Assembly (NCBI RefSeq): GCF_030272615.1
Contig: NC_081409.1
Span: forward strand, 26,607,406 to 26,671,405
DNA: 64,000 nt
From: Cryptomeria japonica
Lineage: Eukaryota; Streptophyta; Pinopsida; Cupressales; Cupressaceae
Reading direction: 5' to 3'
Position numbers and translations under genes: made by a program
Shown: positions 34,850-47,214 of the stretch, one piece after another
How the letters are laid out: each line of letters opens with the position of its first letter
Numbering within the stretch: position 1 is the first letter of the stretch
Notes under the pieces: model-generated
Seen by the model: the letters and a program-made list of their open reading frames with translations, nothing else
What the model was told of the DNA's origin: nothing
Databases searched by the model: none

Positions 34850-35994
34850 AATGTCCCATATACATAGAAGGTTTGAAACATAATATTTTGAGTGTAAGTA
34901 AGATTTGTGGCAATAGCTACAATCTGTCATTAATGAGAAATATTGTGAAATCGGGAAGAAGGATACTAGAGACTTGTTATGGAAGTAAGAGGAACTAATA
35001 GTGATGTATATGATCTGAGAGAAGCAAGTGAAAAAACTTGCTTTTTTATATAGAGAGAAGAGAATTGGCTTTGGCACAGAAGATTGGGACAAATCAATTT
35101 TAATGATCTTGTGAGAATTAGTTGAAAGGGAGTGGTAAGAGACATGCCTAAGATCAAGAAGCCTCCATCCGATAGTTGCAAACCATGTCATGAATGAAAG
35201 TAAACAAATACCAGATTCCCTACTAAGGAGTATTCTATCGCAAATGCATTAGACTTGATTCATGTTGATCTATGTGGTTCTATGAGGATAACGAGCTTAC
35301 AAGGTGACATGTATTTCATTATGTTTACAAATGATTATTCTAAAATGTCTTGTATTAGTTTTCTAAGAGAGATATCAGATGTTTTGAGAAGTTTAAGACC
35401 TTTAGGGATTTGGTAGAAAATGAAAACTAGTAGAATAATCAAGTGTTTGACATTAGATAGAGGTGTAGAATTTAATTTTGACAAATATGAAGAATAATGT
35501 GGAAATCATGAGATCTAGAGACAGTCGTTAGCTTCTAAAACTCCTTAGCAAAATGGAGTAACGAAAAGGAAGAACCACATTATTCAGGAAATGGCTAGAA
35601 CTATGTCGAAGCAAGTGCAATTACTAGATATCTACTAGAGAGAATCTTTTCAAATATCAGTATATATTTTGAATAGAAATTATATTAGGCCAAGGACTAA
35701 ATAGACACCATCTGAACTATGGAATTGAGAGAGCGACATTTGTCAAGCATTTTAGAATCTTTGGAATCAAATACTACATCAAAAGAGATGAAGATAATTT
35801 GGGTAAGTTTGATTCTAGATTTGATGAAGGCATTTTTTTTATTATTCCATGACAAGAAAAGCTTACAAGTGTTATAAAAAGAGATTAAAAATAGTAGCGG
35901 AAAGTGTAAATATAAATATTGATGAAACAATGCAATCACATGAGGTTCTAGAAGAAGATGACAAGGCTGAACCGATCCACATAAGTGAAGTAGA
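34850..35994 (+). pseudogene. Element E, right part: pre-integrase and integrase
   Basis: Resumes after element D: GLKHNILSVSKICG (about 34868-34910, after a small frame change), gag-pre-integrase INFNDLVRIS and SCKPCH (35095-35190), integrase LIHVDLCGSMR (about 35256-35290), TNDYSKM (35326-35348), LDRGVEFNFD (about 35452-35485) and TPQQNGV-like sequence near 35540. The Glu of NGVVERKN is changed to Lys. AYKCYKKRLK (35855-35890) marks the region linking integrase to RT. Similarity stops at about 35994 and no RT follows. Many stops; not functional. Confidence 0.75.
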
Positions 35995-36776
35995 TGTTGG
36001 ACACACCACATGACTAAGAGGTGGGGTGAACTACTCTAGACCTTAAAATACTTTAGTTCTAATCAATAAAACTGCAAACCACAGTTAACTTATTACTACA
36101 ATTATGAAATATGAAAGCACAAGGCACAACAAATACATGAACACTAAATTTACATGGAAAACCCTAATTAGGGAAAAACCATGGTGAGAATCACACTCGC
36201 AATATGAATAATTGATTACAATGTTTTAGGATCTAGGCCAATGAGCTGACAAAACTTTATAAGACTTACAATGCTAAGGCACACAACCTTAGGTCAATAT
36301 ACAAAGTACTTGTAATACTAAGACTCACTATCTCAGGGCAAGGTACAAATGATTGCATAAATTGCCAAAATGAACATACCTTCTTTTGGAAGGTGTAAAG
36401 GATCAATGAATTGAAATCAACAAGATCTCCTGATCATTGAACCATCCTTGAACCTCTTTATCAAGTGACCAATATCATGACAAACACATCCAACATCAAA
36501 CACTTTCATACAAAAGATATTATCAAGGCTCAACAAAAACTTTTGCACCAAATCTACTTTCATATAATTTACATCCAATTCACATTAATTCACACTCACT
36601 CTGTGCAATAACTCATACAACTGCATATCTATATATATAATAGAATTCATTAAAACTCTCAACTAGGTCAACCACAAACAAAATATACAATATTACATAA
36701 ATTAGGCCACCCAAACCAATAATACCAAATGTGGTCTACTCTGGGAGATATAAGGGACCAAAACACATGACAATGC
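35995..36776. other. Non-coding block starting TGTTGGACACACCAC
   Basis: The pol similarity of element E ends at a TG. The following 780 bp has no coding signal and includes repeated wording (AACACTAAATTTACATGGAAAACCC, CACATCCAACATC). An LTR end or another short element is possible, but no partner, primer site or target duplication was found. Confidence 0.35.
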
Positions 36777-38640
36777 ATCCTTTTAAAATTTCTAATTATT
36801 CACTCCATCATCTTAAGTGAAACTACTCTAGGTCTTCCATCTGAAAGTCCTCTGAGTACCACTTTCCTACCTTGATGCTTGAACCTCATTTACAACTTCT
36901 GCAAGTTGAAAGAGAATTCTACAACCGACAACATCCATGTCATGCCAAGTATAATATTATTGTGTCCCATGTATTTTAGGTCATAATCACCTAGGTGTAT
37001 ACGCAGATTTGTAATCTTACGAGTGCAAGGAAGCTTGTGCCCACTAGCTACCATCGCCTTAAATCCATCATGTTCTTTAGTCTGCAATCCCCTCTTAGCT
37101 ACAAACCTCTCATCAATGAAATTATGTGTATATCTAGTATCTACCAAAGCAACTACTTGTTGCCCTTGCATTACACCTCTTACTTTGAAAGTGATTACAT
37201 TTTGGGTATTATTAAGTTGAGTGATGGTTCTATCATCCTTGGACTCTTCTTTTGATGCATTTTCTTCTTCACTACTCTCTGAATCAAATTGTTGTATGAT
37301 TTTTCTAATGCTAATTGATCAACAAAAAAATACTCCAAGTACTTAGTCTTTTCTTGCATAATGCATTTATGTGAGGGATCCCAAGGCTCCCTACAATGGA
37401 AGCATAATTTGGACCTCCTTGTGAGGTCATTTGGTTGCTCACTATAAAACATGTTTGAATCATTCTTGGGCTGATGTGATTCCCTTTGGAATTGTTTCTT
37501 GTCCTTGTCCTTCCTATGAGGAAATCCCTTAGACTGAAATGTACTCCCAGAAGTAAAAGTCTCCATGTCTCTAGCCTTTTTTATGGCCTCTTGTAGAGTA
37601 GGTGGATTGAGGGCCTTGATCCAACCTGTCAATGGATTTGTCAACCCATCCAAAAAATTACCACAAGTCTTCTTTTTGAAATATTAGTGACTAACACTAC
37701 AAGCCTCTAAGATTGTACAATATATGTGTCAATTGAACCCGATTGCTTCAGTTGTTCCAACTATTTGAAATACAACTTTGGATCCTTCTTATCAAATCTA
37801 ACAATCAACCTCTCTATAAAATCTACATAAGTAATCCTATCATGTCCCATGGTGATCATCCCATGATGCCACCATTCATGTGCAATTCCATCTAGATATA
37901 TAGATGCGTATTTAATGACCTCTTCTTTTGGCATAGGATTGAGATGAAAATAGGCATCAACCTTCTGAACCCTAGCTCTAACCGAAGCTTTTCCCAAACC
38001 ATCATAATTAGGAACTATCAATTTTTCCACCTTCTGCAAATCATAGTTTTGTACTCTATCACCAATGAAGGGTCTATGTCTCATTTTGACATCAATATAG
38101 TCCCTCAATGATATAGCAAGATGGAGCTCAAGACCTCCATTCTCCCAATCATGTCTGAATTGATCTTGCAAACCTATTATTTGAGGTTCATTGCCAACTG
38201 GTGCTAGTGTCCTAGGTAGAAAAGTAGGCATAAGAGGCCTCAAATTTATGGTTCTAATTTGTTGATTTGGAACTCCGCCATCTACTGAGTTCTCTCCTTG
38301 GCCATTATTGCCTCTATTGTTGCCTCCATTGTTACCTCCATTATTGTTTCCACCAATATTAATCCCCATTTGTCAAGCCATCGATTATGTTAATAACTCT
38401 AAACATTGATTTTGTTGTTGGACCCTTTCTTGTAAAGCCTATTGCCCTCTAACAAGTGCATCTAGCGAACTCAAAAACCTTTCTTCTCCTTGGTCTTTGG
38501 TTTTCCTATCACCCAAATTATCTGTAGCCTGTACTTTTGTTTTCCCATGTTCTTTTGCAACCAAATTTGTTTGACCTATTTTTTCATTTATTATAATGGT
38601 GTGTAAAAGGTGGTTGATCAAACCCTGACATATCACTATT
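36777..38640 (-). pseudogene. Ty3/gypsy-type gag and protease
   Basis: On the minus strand: a Gly/Asn-rich segment (38290-38369); the retrotransposon gag domain with KVDAYFHLNPMPKEEVIKYA and LDGIAHEWW (37860-37970); a knuckle CFHCREPWDPSHKC (37370-37412); and the protease ALVDTRYTHNFIDERFVAKRG (about 37085-37150), where the catalytic DTG reads DTR. FKHQGRKVVLRGLSDGRPRVV (about 36825-36890) follows, as in gypsy elements ahead of RT. RT, RNase H and integrase are missing; similarity ends near 36777. Stops and frame changes separate the pieces. The order and motifs are gypsy rather than copia. Confidence 0.8.
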
Positions 38641-38677
38641 TTTCCATTATGTACCCTTTAGGATGGTAGGATACATT

Positions 38678-38689
38678 GCTCTGATACCA
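38678..38689 (-). other. Primer binding site of the gypsy element
   Basis: GCTCTGATACCA (plus strand), complementary to initiator tRNA-Met when read on the minus strand, one base from the LTR. Confidence 0.82.
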
Positions 38690-38690
38690 A

Positions 38691-39331
38691 TGTAATATGT
38701 AGCCCTATTTGTGCTTTGATTTTTTTTGTTTGTTTTTTAGTATTTTTGCAAAGGATTTGAGTTGCCAAATAAAGTGCAGATAATAAAGTATTTAATGATT
38801 GAACAACTCAAAAAAATAAACTAAGAAATACTAGTAGTTGAAAATTCCAGTTTTATTCTTGATTTGATTTTTCAATATTTCTCAAATATAATGACAACCC
38901 AGATCGGAAGATGACATAACATATTTGAATCTCACATATCCACAAAACACATCCAATAAAATAACTAGAGTTGCTTATAAAATATCCATTTCAGAAGTAC
39001 CAAAATGCTCCCAAAATGGATGGATAAGCCTGGAAATGTCAAATAGCAGCAAATAACTCCAAAAAAAGATAAATTTGAACTTTAATAAACCCCAATGGCT
39101 GCCCTAGAAACCAAATGTGGGCCTTCAAAAAATAGTGGCATGACTGGCTAGAAATGGCATGACTAGCTAGAAGAAGATATAACTATCAAATATAAACAAA
39201 CCCTCTTCAATCTTCTCCAAATCTGATTGACAATAAGCTCTGAAGTTTGATATATAATCTCCTATATGTCCAAATATGACCTCTGAATTAAATCACCAAG
39301 TATTCTCCAAAATGTCTCTCTCAACAATGCA
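38691..39331 (-). repeat. 5' LTR of the gypsy element
   Basis: Starts TGTAATATGTAGCCC next to the primer site and runs to CAATGCA at 39331, where a CACTA-like terminus begins. No matching LTR exists on the left side, so the element lost its 3' half. Confidence 0.6.
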
Positions 39332-39810
39332 CACTAGTACATTCAGAGCCAATTTCTGACGACCGATTGTCAGAATTGCGACTAATTTTCATCAGAGTGC
39401 CGACAAAAGTAGCCATCAAAAACTCATTGTCGGATTGGTCAACGATGCCCTTCTCGTCGTAAATACGATAATCCCATGGACTCTACCGACGGTGGGCATG
39501 AACGCTCTTCCGACCAAAAAAGTCATCGGAATCAGTAGATTTCGTCGCAAAGACGACGACGATTTGGAACTTCGCACCGACGGTGATGCTGTTTGTCTGA
39601 CGCTTGAGTCGTCGGTCCATTCGGAGACATCGATGACCGTCTGACTACAAAGTGTCACCGCACGTACAACATCCTCGTCGGTTGTTTCTGTGGTTTGAGT
39701 CGGAAGTGCGATGACTCCAGAACATTTCACCAACGAGAACGTTGTATGTCCGTCGATTACATCGTCGGTCGAAAACTTGGTATTCGTCATAATTCCGATG
39801 ATGATATTTT
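39332..39810 (+). mobile_element. CACTA-type terminus with subterminal repeats
   Basis: CACTAGTACATTCAGAGCC begins at 39332, in the form of a CACTA (En/Spm) terminal inverted repeat. The next 450 bp is GC-richer than its surroundings and dense in CGTCGG, CCGAC and CGACGA words on both strands (for example near 39450, 39545, 39600, 39675 and 39755), like transposase-binding subterminal repeats. I found no inverted partner in the window. A 140-codon minus-strand frame here is likely a product of the repeats, not a gene. Confidence 0.55.
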
Positions 39811-39939
39811 TTATCAATTTTTTTTTATTATTATCCAATCATTGATATGTATAGCGAATGATATTCTATCCCCACCACCTACCAGTAGGGGCATAGGTTT
39901 GAGGCTAATATGAGGCACATGGTTTCAAGCTAATATGAT

Positions 39940-40400
39940 CAGGCGCACCATGGTTGAGATGGTCCAACTCCCTAGTCTCACTCTACGACTAAGCTCATGC
40001 CATATCTAAATCAAAGACATCTCAAATGCATCATTGGTGGAAAGCTGCAAAATGCCATTTTCATACATAAGCAAGACATACACAATTGGGCACAATCACC
40101 AAGAGAACGGTAAAAAGTGTGTTTGTGATCATTGTCCTAATTGTGGTGTGGTCACGAAGAGATCACCATAAATTTGTCAACCTTCCAACCACACCACAAT
40201 TAGGACAATGATCTCAAACACACTTTTTACCATTCTCTTGGTGATTGTGCCCAATTGTGTATGTCTTGCTTATGTATGAAAATGGCATTTTGCAGCTTTC
40301 CACCGACGATGTATTTGAGATGTCTTTGATTTAGATATGGTATGATCTTAGTCGTAGAGTGAGACTAGGGAGTTGGACCATCTCAACCATGGTGCGCCTG
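39940..40400. repeat. 212-bp inverted repeat with 37-bp loop
   Basis: Arm 39940-40151 is the reverse complement of 40189-40400 with only a handful of differences and no length change. The arms start and end with CAGGCGCACCATGG / CCATGGTGCGCCTG. The loop is AT-rich. ATATG occurs close to both ends (39933-39937 and 40402-40406) but not exactly adjacent. No ORF is present. A foldback/MITE-type element or a hairpin RNA source would both fit. Confidence 0.9.
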
Positions 40401-42128
40401 CATATGTATATAGTTTTGTGTATTCATTAAAGATTTCATTTAATTTTGAGCATTTTGGTTAGCAAATTGAGGGTGCACTTTACATTCTTGTTGTTATCCA
40501 ATTCACTTACTTTAGCTCTATTTTTTTCTTCAGATTTGGGGTCTAGAGCTCCTCCCTAAGAAGGGATTGTTGGTTTTGTCTCCCCTACTTTGGTGGGAGA
40601 GTTTCTTGCTATCTCTGGTAGTTTGCCCTTAGAGTTCAGCTTCTCTATTGGTCGGACTGCTATTTTCCCTACCTTCTTCTCCAAGTTCTCCTCCTCTTGT
40701 TTCCAAGAATTTTCCTTTGCCTTCTACTCAATGGCCCTTGGTTGTGCCTTCATGCCCTCTTAATGTCTTCACAAGGTTCCTGTTTCCACAAGAACATTAC
40801 CTCCCCCAAAACTGTTTGTTTTTTAAATGGGGACGCCTTCAGAATACAGGGACTTGGATGGGACGTCCCCCTGCCGCCCCAGTGCAATCCAATGCCATCA
40901 TATTTGAAACATCTCTAGGAAATCCTTGAGATGTTTGAGGGACTCCCAAGAGCCTCCTGACCATCCCAACAACCCATAAGTGATTTAAAAAAAATCAGAA
41001 CTTTTTTTCAAACTCCATGCCCAAGGTCAAACCGTCACAGCCTATGGGCCCCACCCAAACCCCACCAACTTTATAAAAATGCCTCCTATTTTTGTTTCAA
41101 CTCACAAAAACAAAGAGCAAGAAGCTAACAACTGTGAATGTGAGAGTTAGAGTTGCAGGTGCCAGGTGAAAAATTGAGAGTGTAGAGCAAGAGAGTTGAG
41201 GAGAAGTAAGAAGAGAAGTGATGTCAAGTTGCCAATTTGTAATGGTATACCCCTGTTTTGAAACCAATTTCTTTTGCACCTTTTCAACTATGCTTCTTGA
41301 CAAACAGTTTACTTGAATGCTCTACTGCTAATTTTCAGTTTGTCTTTCTTGATTTTGTGAATGCCAATGTTTGTTTGCTGATACTTTTGAGATGGCATTT
41401 TGGCAAACAACATGCATGCACCGAAAGGGTTTCAATTTGGAATTGATAGTGCATATATCACTTTATAATAATCAAGATTTGCATTCACTGAAATTATTTT
41501 AATCAACTAAAGAGCAATATTCATGACTTACAAGTAATAAAAAAACTTACAAGGATGAGGCATATTCATAACTTTTGCAGTCCCACCTTGGATATCAACA
41601 CTAGAAGCAACTCATATTGTTCGTGTATAGACAAGACAATATGGGAGTTCATTATACCCAGCAACTTATGGTGTTGTTGTTCGTGTTGGCTCTGTTGGAC
41701 CCTACAATTAAGATTCAATATACATTATTCAATAAGATTAACTGTGCAAAATAATGAAATATTGAAAAGTGTGTTATCTTGTTGAGCTTCGCTTGGTTTC
41801 GAGAATAGTTTAATATTCTCTACTTAATAGGGCCAACCACGTGAAGGTGGAAGCTCATTTGGCCCCTCCCCCCCCCCTAACATCACTCTAAATTCCCCGT
41901 TAACATCTTATAACATTCAAGCTTTCTTTCTTTCTAACATTAATAAAATATAGCATTCATTCATTAATATCACATAACGTTCATTACCACATAACATTGA
42001 TTAACATTAATTAGCATGCAACATTCATCAATATTAATTAACACATATCATCCATAACTATTAATTAGCACATAATTACATTCACTAACACATAAACATC
42101 AGTCATTATCAAATAAGTTAGATTACAA
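40401..42128. other. Non-coding region 3' of the SET/transposase gene
   Basis: No convincing gene. 40640-40920 is open in two plus-strand frames but without a recognisable domain. 41900-42110 is a low-complexity stretch of CATTAATTAACACATA-like words just beyond the stop codon of the minus-strand gene, so it may be its 3' UTR. Confidence 0.4.
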
Positions 42129-45100
42129 TCATTTATTTCTTTGTTTTTTCTTTGAAGCTATGAAAAGACTAAGTGGAACATCGGTTTCTTCATCATTTCC
42201 CCCCTCTGTAGATGTTCCGCCAACTGCTCGTGATCTTGATGTATGCCTAGTCCTATACCGAGGACGAGGACACTGAAGCAAAGGGGGGTCCTCTGCAATA
42301 ACAAAGAAATGGGTTAAATTCAAAAAAAAAAAAAATTATTGTTACAAGTATTTCATTAATTTAGAGAACATAATTGTTGTGCTCTTTACTTGATGGGGCC
42401 ACATCATTTTGTGTAGCCTCAACCTCAACATGCTGAACACCCTCTAGATCATCTGGATTTGAAATACTAAAGGTTACATTAATGTTGAACACCAATTGCA
42501 ATTATATTTGTTTAAAGCAATAACAGTGGTCCTCTTTACCTGAGTGGGGAACATCACGTTCTTGATGTTGTGTACCCAGATCATGCTCCACTTGCTCACC
42601 ACCGACTACATGCTCTAAATTATTAACAAAAAAGGTTACATTAATTACTACTCTAATTACAAATTAAGATGTTTAATTGTATTAATAGCTAAATAAATAA
42701 ATTTGAATAGAAAGTGAATACCTCCACTAGTGGGATGCACATCCAGACCTTCATTTGCAGGTGGTGTTTCACGATTAGCAGGCTGCATTCCAATGACATG
42801 CACATTGTTATCATTGCTTGCTTATTTAAAACAAATATAGTCACTTTATGTTGGAACTCAACATCAATTAGATTATTGGTAAAGTATTCAATTTGAAACA
42901 ACTTCCATTTAGCATATTTACCTGTGTGACAGATGCACTCGAATGTTGTGTATGCCCACTCAATTCTTGTAGCCAATCAGCCACGGCTGAATAGCCTTAC
43001 TGGTAGGAAATTCTCTTGTCATATTCTGTGGGTGCTCTATTGAATTCAGAGCCCTGCATTTTTGCTTGGTACCGTGAATTTTGCTTGTATTGTTTGATAA
43101 AAAAAAAACGTTTGCAATTTATTAATATTTTGATGCAATATTTCGTTTACATGAGATACTTACAATTCGTGCAACAAGTTTCATGTAACCACCAGAGCCG
43201 AGTTTGTGTTGCCCGTGCTTTTCTTGCCTTGCCTTGGTTGCCTTTGACGTGTCACTCAGTCTATAAAAAGTTTGAAATATGTTAGATTATATAAATATAA
43301 AGAGTAATTAATTAGTACATAATTACATTCTTAATAGTATCTCGTACCTTCTTCTGGCATCTAGTGGTGTATTTCCTTTTTTCCTTTCAATTCTCTCCTT
43401 GGCATCCAAAATCAGGGCCTTCCACTCCCTCTCTGGAATTATGGGGGGATGCTCGTACTTTAGGTTCCTCTCCAAATGGGTCCTATATTGGTCCCTCACA
43501 TACTTTAGATATGTGCCAGCTTTTTCAAGGAGCTTGGTTTTGTCAAAGGTGCCATTTCCAAACCACTCAACCATTTGGTTTGTCAATTCATCTTTTAACC
43601 TTTTTTCTTGGTCATTCCACCTTTTAAAGCAAAAACAAACCTGTTAGATTCAGAAATGAACTGAAGCTACATTTATTACACTTCAAGAAATGGATCAAAG
43701 GAAAACTATTCTAGCAATGATATGAAATCAAAATAGTGTATTAGGGTTAGTTAACATATGATGTACCACCTTTTACGTATGGTGGGCCCAAATATCTGCA
43801 ATGCAATGTCACTAAGATGTTTATAAAAAATATCATTGCCTACAAAAAATTCATGGGATCATTAGTCCAAAACGAGTGATCATAAAGTAAATTACAATTA
43901 GAGTATATATAATAATAATTTTAAAGTACCTGGAACCTTTTGTATCTTTAAGGGAATCATTTCTTCATCGCTCACCACCAATGTGGCCTGTAATGTTCCC
44001 GTACTAGCAATACGAGAAGATCCAGGAAATGATGGTATGTTATCAATAGTAGTCGCCTCTGGCACATCCTCATGTGCATCTCCTCCTACAAAAAATGAAT
44101 CCACTATGAAATGGCATTAGAATTCAAGAAAGAACGCTTGAAGGGAAATAAACACATGACAGAAGATAGAGCAAAAGAGGGATCTACCAACAGTGGGCGG
44201 GCCAATATGACGTGCACTAGAGGATGTTTGTGTGCTACGTGTTGTCGACATTGCAGTCGGCAATAAAGGTGAGGGTAACCTTTGATGAGGCGGCGGCGAC
44301 ATTTGCACAGTAAAATTGACAACACCTAAAGAATAATACATTAAATATATCAAACATTAAATATATGAAAAGTGCAAGAATTGTAAACAAGGATGAACCT
44401 TTATTTTGAAAATTGATAGTATCAAGTATGATGTGTTTTGGGTACTCAAAGTGATAAGCCAAGCAAGTGATAATACAAGAAAATCGTCATCATCCGAAGA
44501 TCCTGCAACACCCTGATCGTGGGAACGACTTTGATGAGGGAGGATAAATTGTTGTAAAAACAATACGTACATATTTTAGTTAATGACATAAAAGAGAATA
44601 AAATATAAACCATTATTGAACTTTTGTTATAGTTAAAGCTTTCATTACTGCTTACTTGCAAGTTTTCTGTTGTCCGAAGCAATAATTCCACCCTCTCTCA
44701 TATCTCATCAATAATAGGATGCATGGATGCCAAAGCAACAATCTGTTTTCTAATTTTTCTAAGAGGCATTTTAAATAATTTCATAAGGTGTGTGGGATCT
44801 TCAGGGTCATCATCACTTAACCCTAATGATTCCACATCCCTAGAAAGGTGCTCAGGTACTGCAACTCCCTTTCCCTTTCCCTGAAGATCCATCTATGTCA
44901 AGAATATCATTAACAATTACAAAATTAGTATAAATCGCTAAAAAAAAGAACATAATAATGTAACAGTTTGCTTCTATCTAATTTGTACAATTACAATGAG
45001 GTTTACCTGCTCGGTAGAAGTGTCGCAAGCTACATCCCTGTCTACAATATGTGACGGATCCATGTCGGCCTATTACAAAGAAAAAATATAAAAAACGTTA

Positions 45101-45952
45101 GCGAAATTAAACCAATAGACTTAGCAAAAAAACTTCATAATAAAATAGTATATTGGATTTATTAATTGGAGGTTGGTTAATTTAAATGGTATATAGTACG
45201 TACCACCCCCATGATATTAACTTTGTTTGTATCTATACAATTCAAACTATAATCGATTAGAAGCTCTTTGCCTGCACTTATTGATTTTATCGCACATACA
45301 AATACACGATTTCCCTCGCGCCCCTCAAATATGCAATTGGGTTGTTTATTAGTTGACCCAGGTCGCGTACTATTTATAAAACCTGCAATATTCCCTATTG
45401 CTTTTGGCCGACCATCAATGTATACAACCACTTGTTTACTTTGATCATTATCTTTCTGTTCTATATAATTTGTTGATAGTGCATACCTATGCATACTTTT
45501 TTATATTTAACAATCTGCATCCAATTATTGTAATTGTAACAAGGTCCAACAAACTCCATCAATTCAGCAACTCTATTGTAACATACCTTTATGTCGTCCA
45601 TAGAAAAGAAGCCTAAACCATGTAACGACGAAGGTGCTATGCGATATATCCTATTGTTAACACAAAAATCGGTGTTTATTGGAGGAAGTTCCTTGGGCAC
45701 CCATTGTTTCTGTAGATGTATGTACCTCAGTGGCACCTCAATGTCGCCTTTGGTCTCATCATCATAAGAACATGACCACCCTTGAGCAAGGAAAAATTTC
45801 ATGCGTTTATTGAATTTTCTTCTAATCTTTTGACCTCTTGTTGATCTCCCTATTGTAGACCTACTACATGTGTCACTTTCATTTTCTATTCCTGCATTTT
45901 CCTCACTCAATGAAGACAGATCTGACAAATACCTATTTGGGGGTACCTGCAC
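42129..45952 (-). pseudogene. Spliced gene: SET-like domain joined to Transposase_24-like domain
   Basis: Exons can be read on the minus strand with GT..AG joins that keep frame: 45952-45207 (SET-like, with one frame change near 45490), 45069-45007, 44892-44656, 44325-44188, 44085-43930, 43839-43770, 43620-43348, 43260-43164, 43083-42922, then less certain exons ending with a stop at 42129. The SET-like part has LHGLGFFSMDDI, GNIAGFINSTRPGS, PNCIFEG and ISAGKELLIDYSLN. The C-terminal part has LKYVRDQYRTHLERNLKYEH, REWKALILDAKERIERKK and KLGSGGYMKL, the pattern of the Ptta/En/Spm plant transposase domain. In-frame stops exist near 44689 and in the exon at 42922-43083, so this copy is probably dead. 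The domain calls are from memory of the families; that all exons form one transcript is an inference. Confidence 0.62.
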
Positions 45953-45969
45953 TCCATGAAATGAGAGAG

Positions 45970-46513
45970 TTAATTGGTAATGAGAGAGAAATTTTGCAAA
46001 TGAGGGTAAAGGGCCTTAGATGCCTTCTCAAGTAGAGGGACATCATGAACAACATCAAGATCATCTTCATAATCATGATCAGCTGCGCGAGTACTAAATG
46101 AGTCATGGATCAATGTATTTGTACCATCATCTTCAATTGTGTTTTCTGGCTCATGATCGTCATCTTCCATGGGATCATTATCTTCAGCTTCGATATTCAC
46201 ACCTCCATGTTCGTCCACTTCGAAAACCATATTCTCAGGGTTGTGTTGATCCATACCATGTGCTCTGGGGTGCTCGATCTATATAAAATTGATATAATGA
46301 AAAACTTACCAATGGATGATAATCATGTCCACCTTCAATGTGACCATGCAGCCTACAATGTTTCTTTGTTGTTTTGATTAGAAGTCTTCTAGTCTTTAAC
46401 CCCTTACAAATTTTGCACGGACAATAACATTTTCCATCACCTTTTCTTTTCAAGTTAGACCACAATCTAGCAATTGTCTCCTTATTTTGTTGTTCGTTGA
46501 TATTGTCTGACAT
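45970..46513 (-). pseudogene. TNP2-type CACTA transposase, 5' fragment
   Basis: The minus-strand ATG at 46513 begins MSDNINEQQNK; CYCPCKICKGLKTRR and KHCRLHGHIEGGHDYHPL form the transposase-associated CxC zinc-binding pattern of TNP2 proteins. A second exon (46278-45970) gives an acidic stretch and VHDVPLLEKASKALY, which in TNP2 proteins precedes the transposase core. The core itself is missing: after about 45990 the similarity ends and the SET-like gene follows on the same strand. Between the exons lies a 31-base GT..AG gap (46279-46309) whose removal restores frame. A TNP2 protein would bind element ends and carry out transposition; this copy cannot. Confidence 0.7.
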
Positions 46514-47214
46514 GGTCTTTCTTCACAGGCAAGAAAATTGGGCTATAGAACTAGTTATATAGAAGTTGAAATGTTAGTTATGAAATCACGTTTTAGTATA
46601 ATATACCAAATCAAGTTACTTGAAAATAGAAATTATCATCATTGAACCAAAACAATCTAACTCTTCTTTTTCATCTCAAAACATATCTAATGGCTTTGTG
46701 GTATGCAATCCTTGTATAAGATATTAAGTTGGCTGATGTCTAATTGGGATAATCCATGAGTGTGTAATGTGAATTCAGTATCCTAAACATTGGAGAGTCC
46801 TTAGCTGACTTGCCTAATCAATGTGGTTGTTGTCCTAATATGAAATACTGAGTTCTTCCCTTGCCTCTACATCAAAATTCTCACATCATGTTTCTTTAAC
46901 AAAACACACTAATATGAATTGAGCCAACACCATGAGGATAGGGTCAAGTATCAATATGGCAACTAATCATAATACGTGAAGACGGGGTTCACACACAAGT
47001 GTTGGCTCTCAACAATGCCACACTTCCAAAATTGTCAGTCTCAAGACTTGTCCTATTGGGTGAGCACTCATTGATGGCCACAAGGCCAAATCAATGTATG
47101 CAGGCTTCGAACTCCTAACTCTAGGCTAGGAGGACCCTATAGAAGGTCTATGAACACTCACTTGGTCTAGGGGTTTCACTAGAGATATTGAATAGGAGGA
47201 CCTAGAAGAACCAT
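46514..47214. other. Spacer, no gene recognised
   Basis: AT-rich DNA upstream of the TNP2 fragment. I searched by eye for a second CACTA terminus (TAGTG end) and did not find one. 47171-47195 duplicates TTTCACTAGAGATATTGAATA, which recurs at 47212-47232. Confidence 0.4.

Noticed and set aside
35995-36776. LTR beginning TGTTGGACACACCAC
   Set aside because: No partner, primer site or target duplication could be found; listed only as a non-coding block.
39416-39838. 140-codon minus-strand ORF in the CACTA terminus
   Set aside because: Coincides with the CGTCGG repeat array; both strands are open, as expected of repeated GC words.
40648-40929. Proline/serine-rich plus-strand ORFs
   Set aside because: Two overlapping frames, no recognised domain, no start context; too weak to call a gene.
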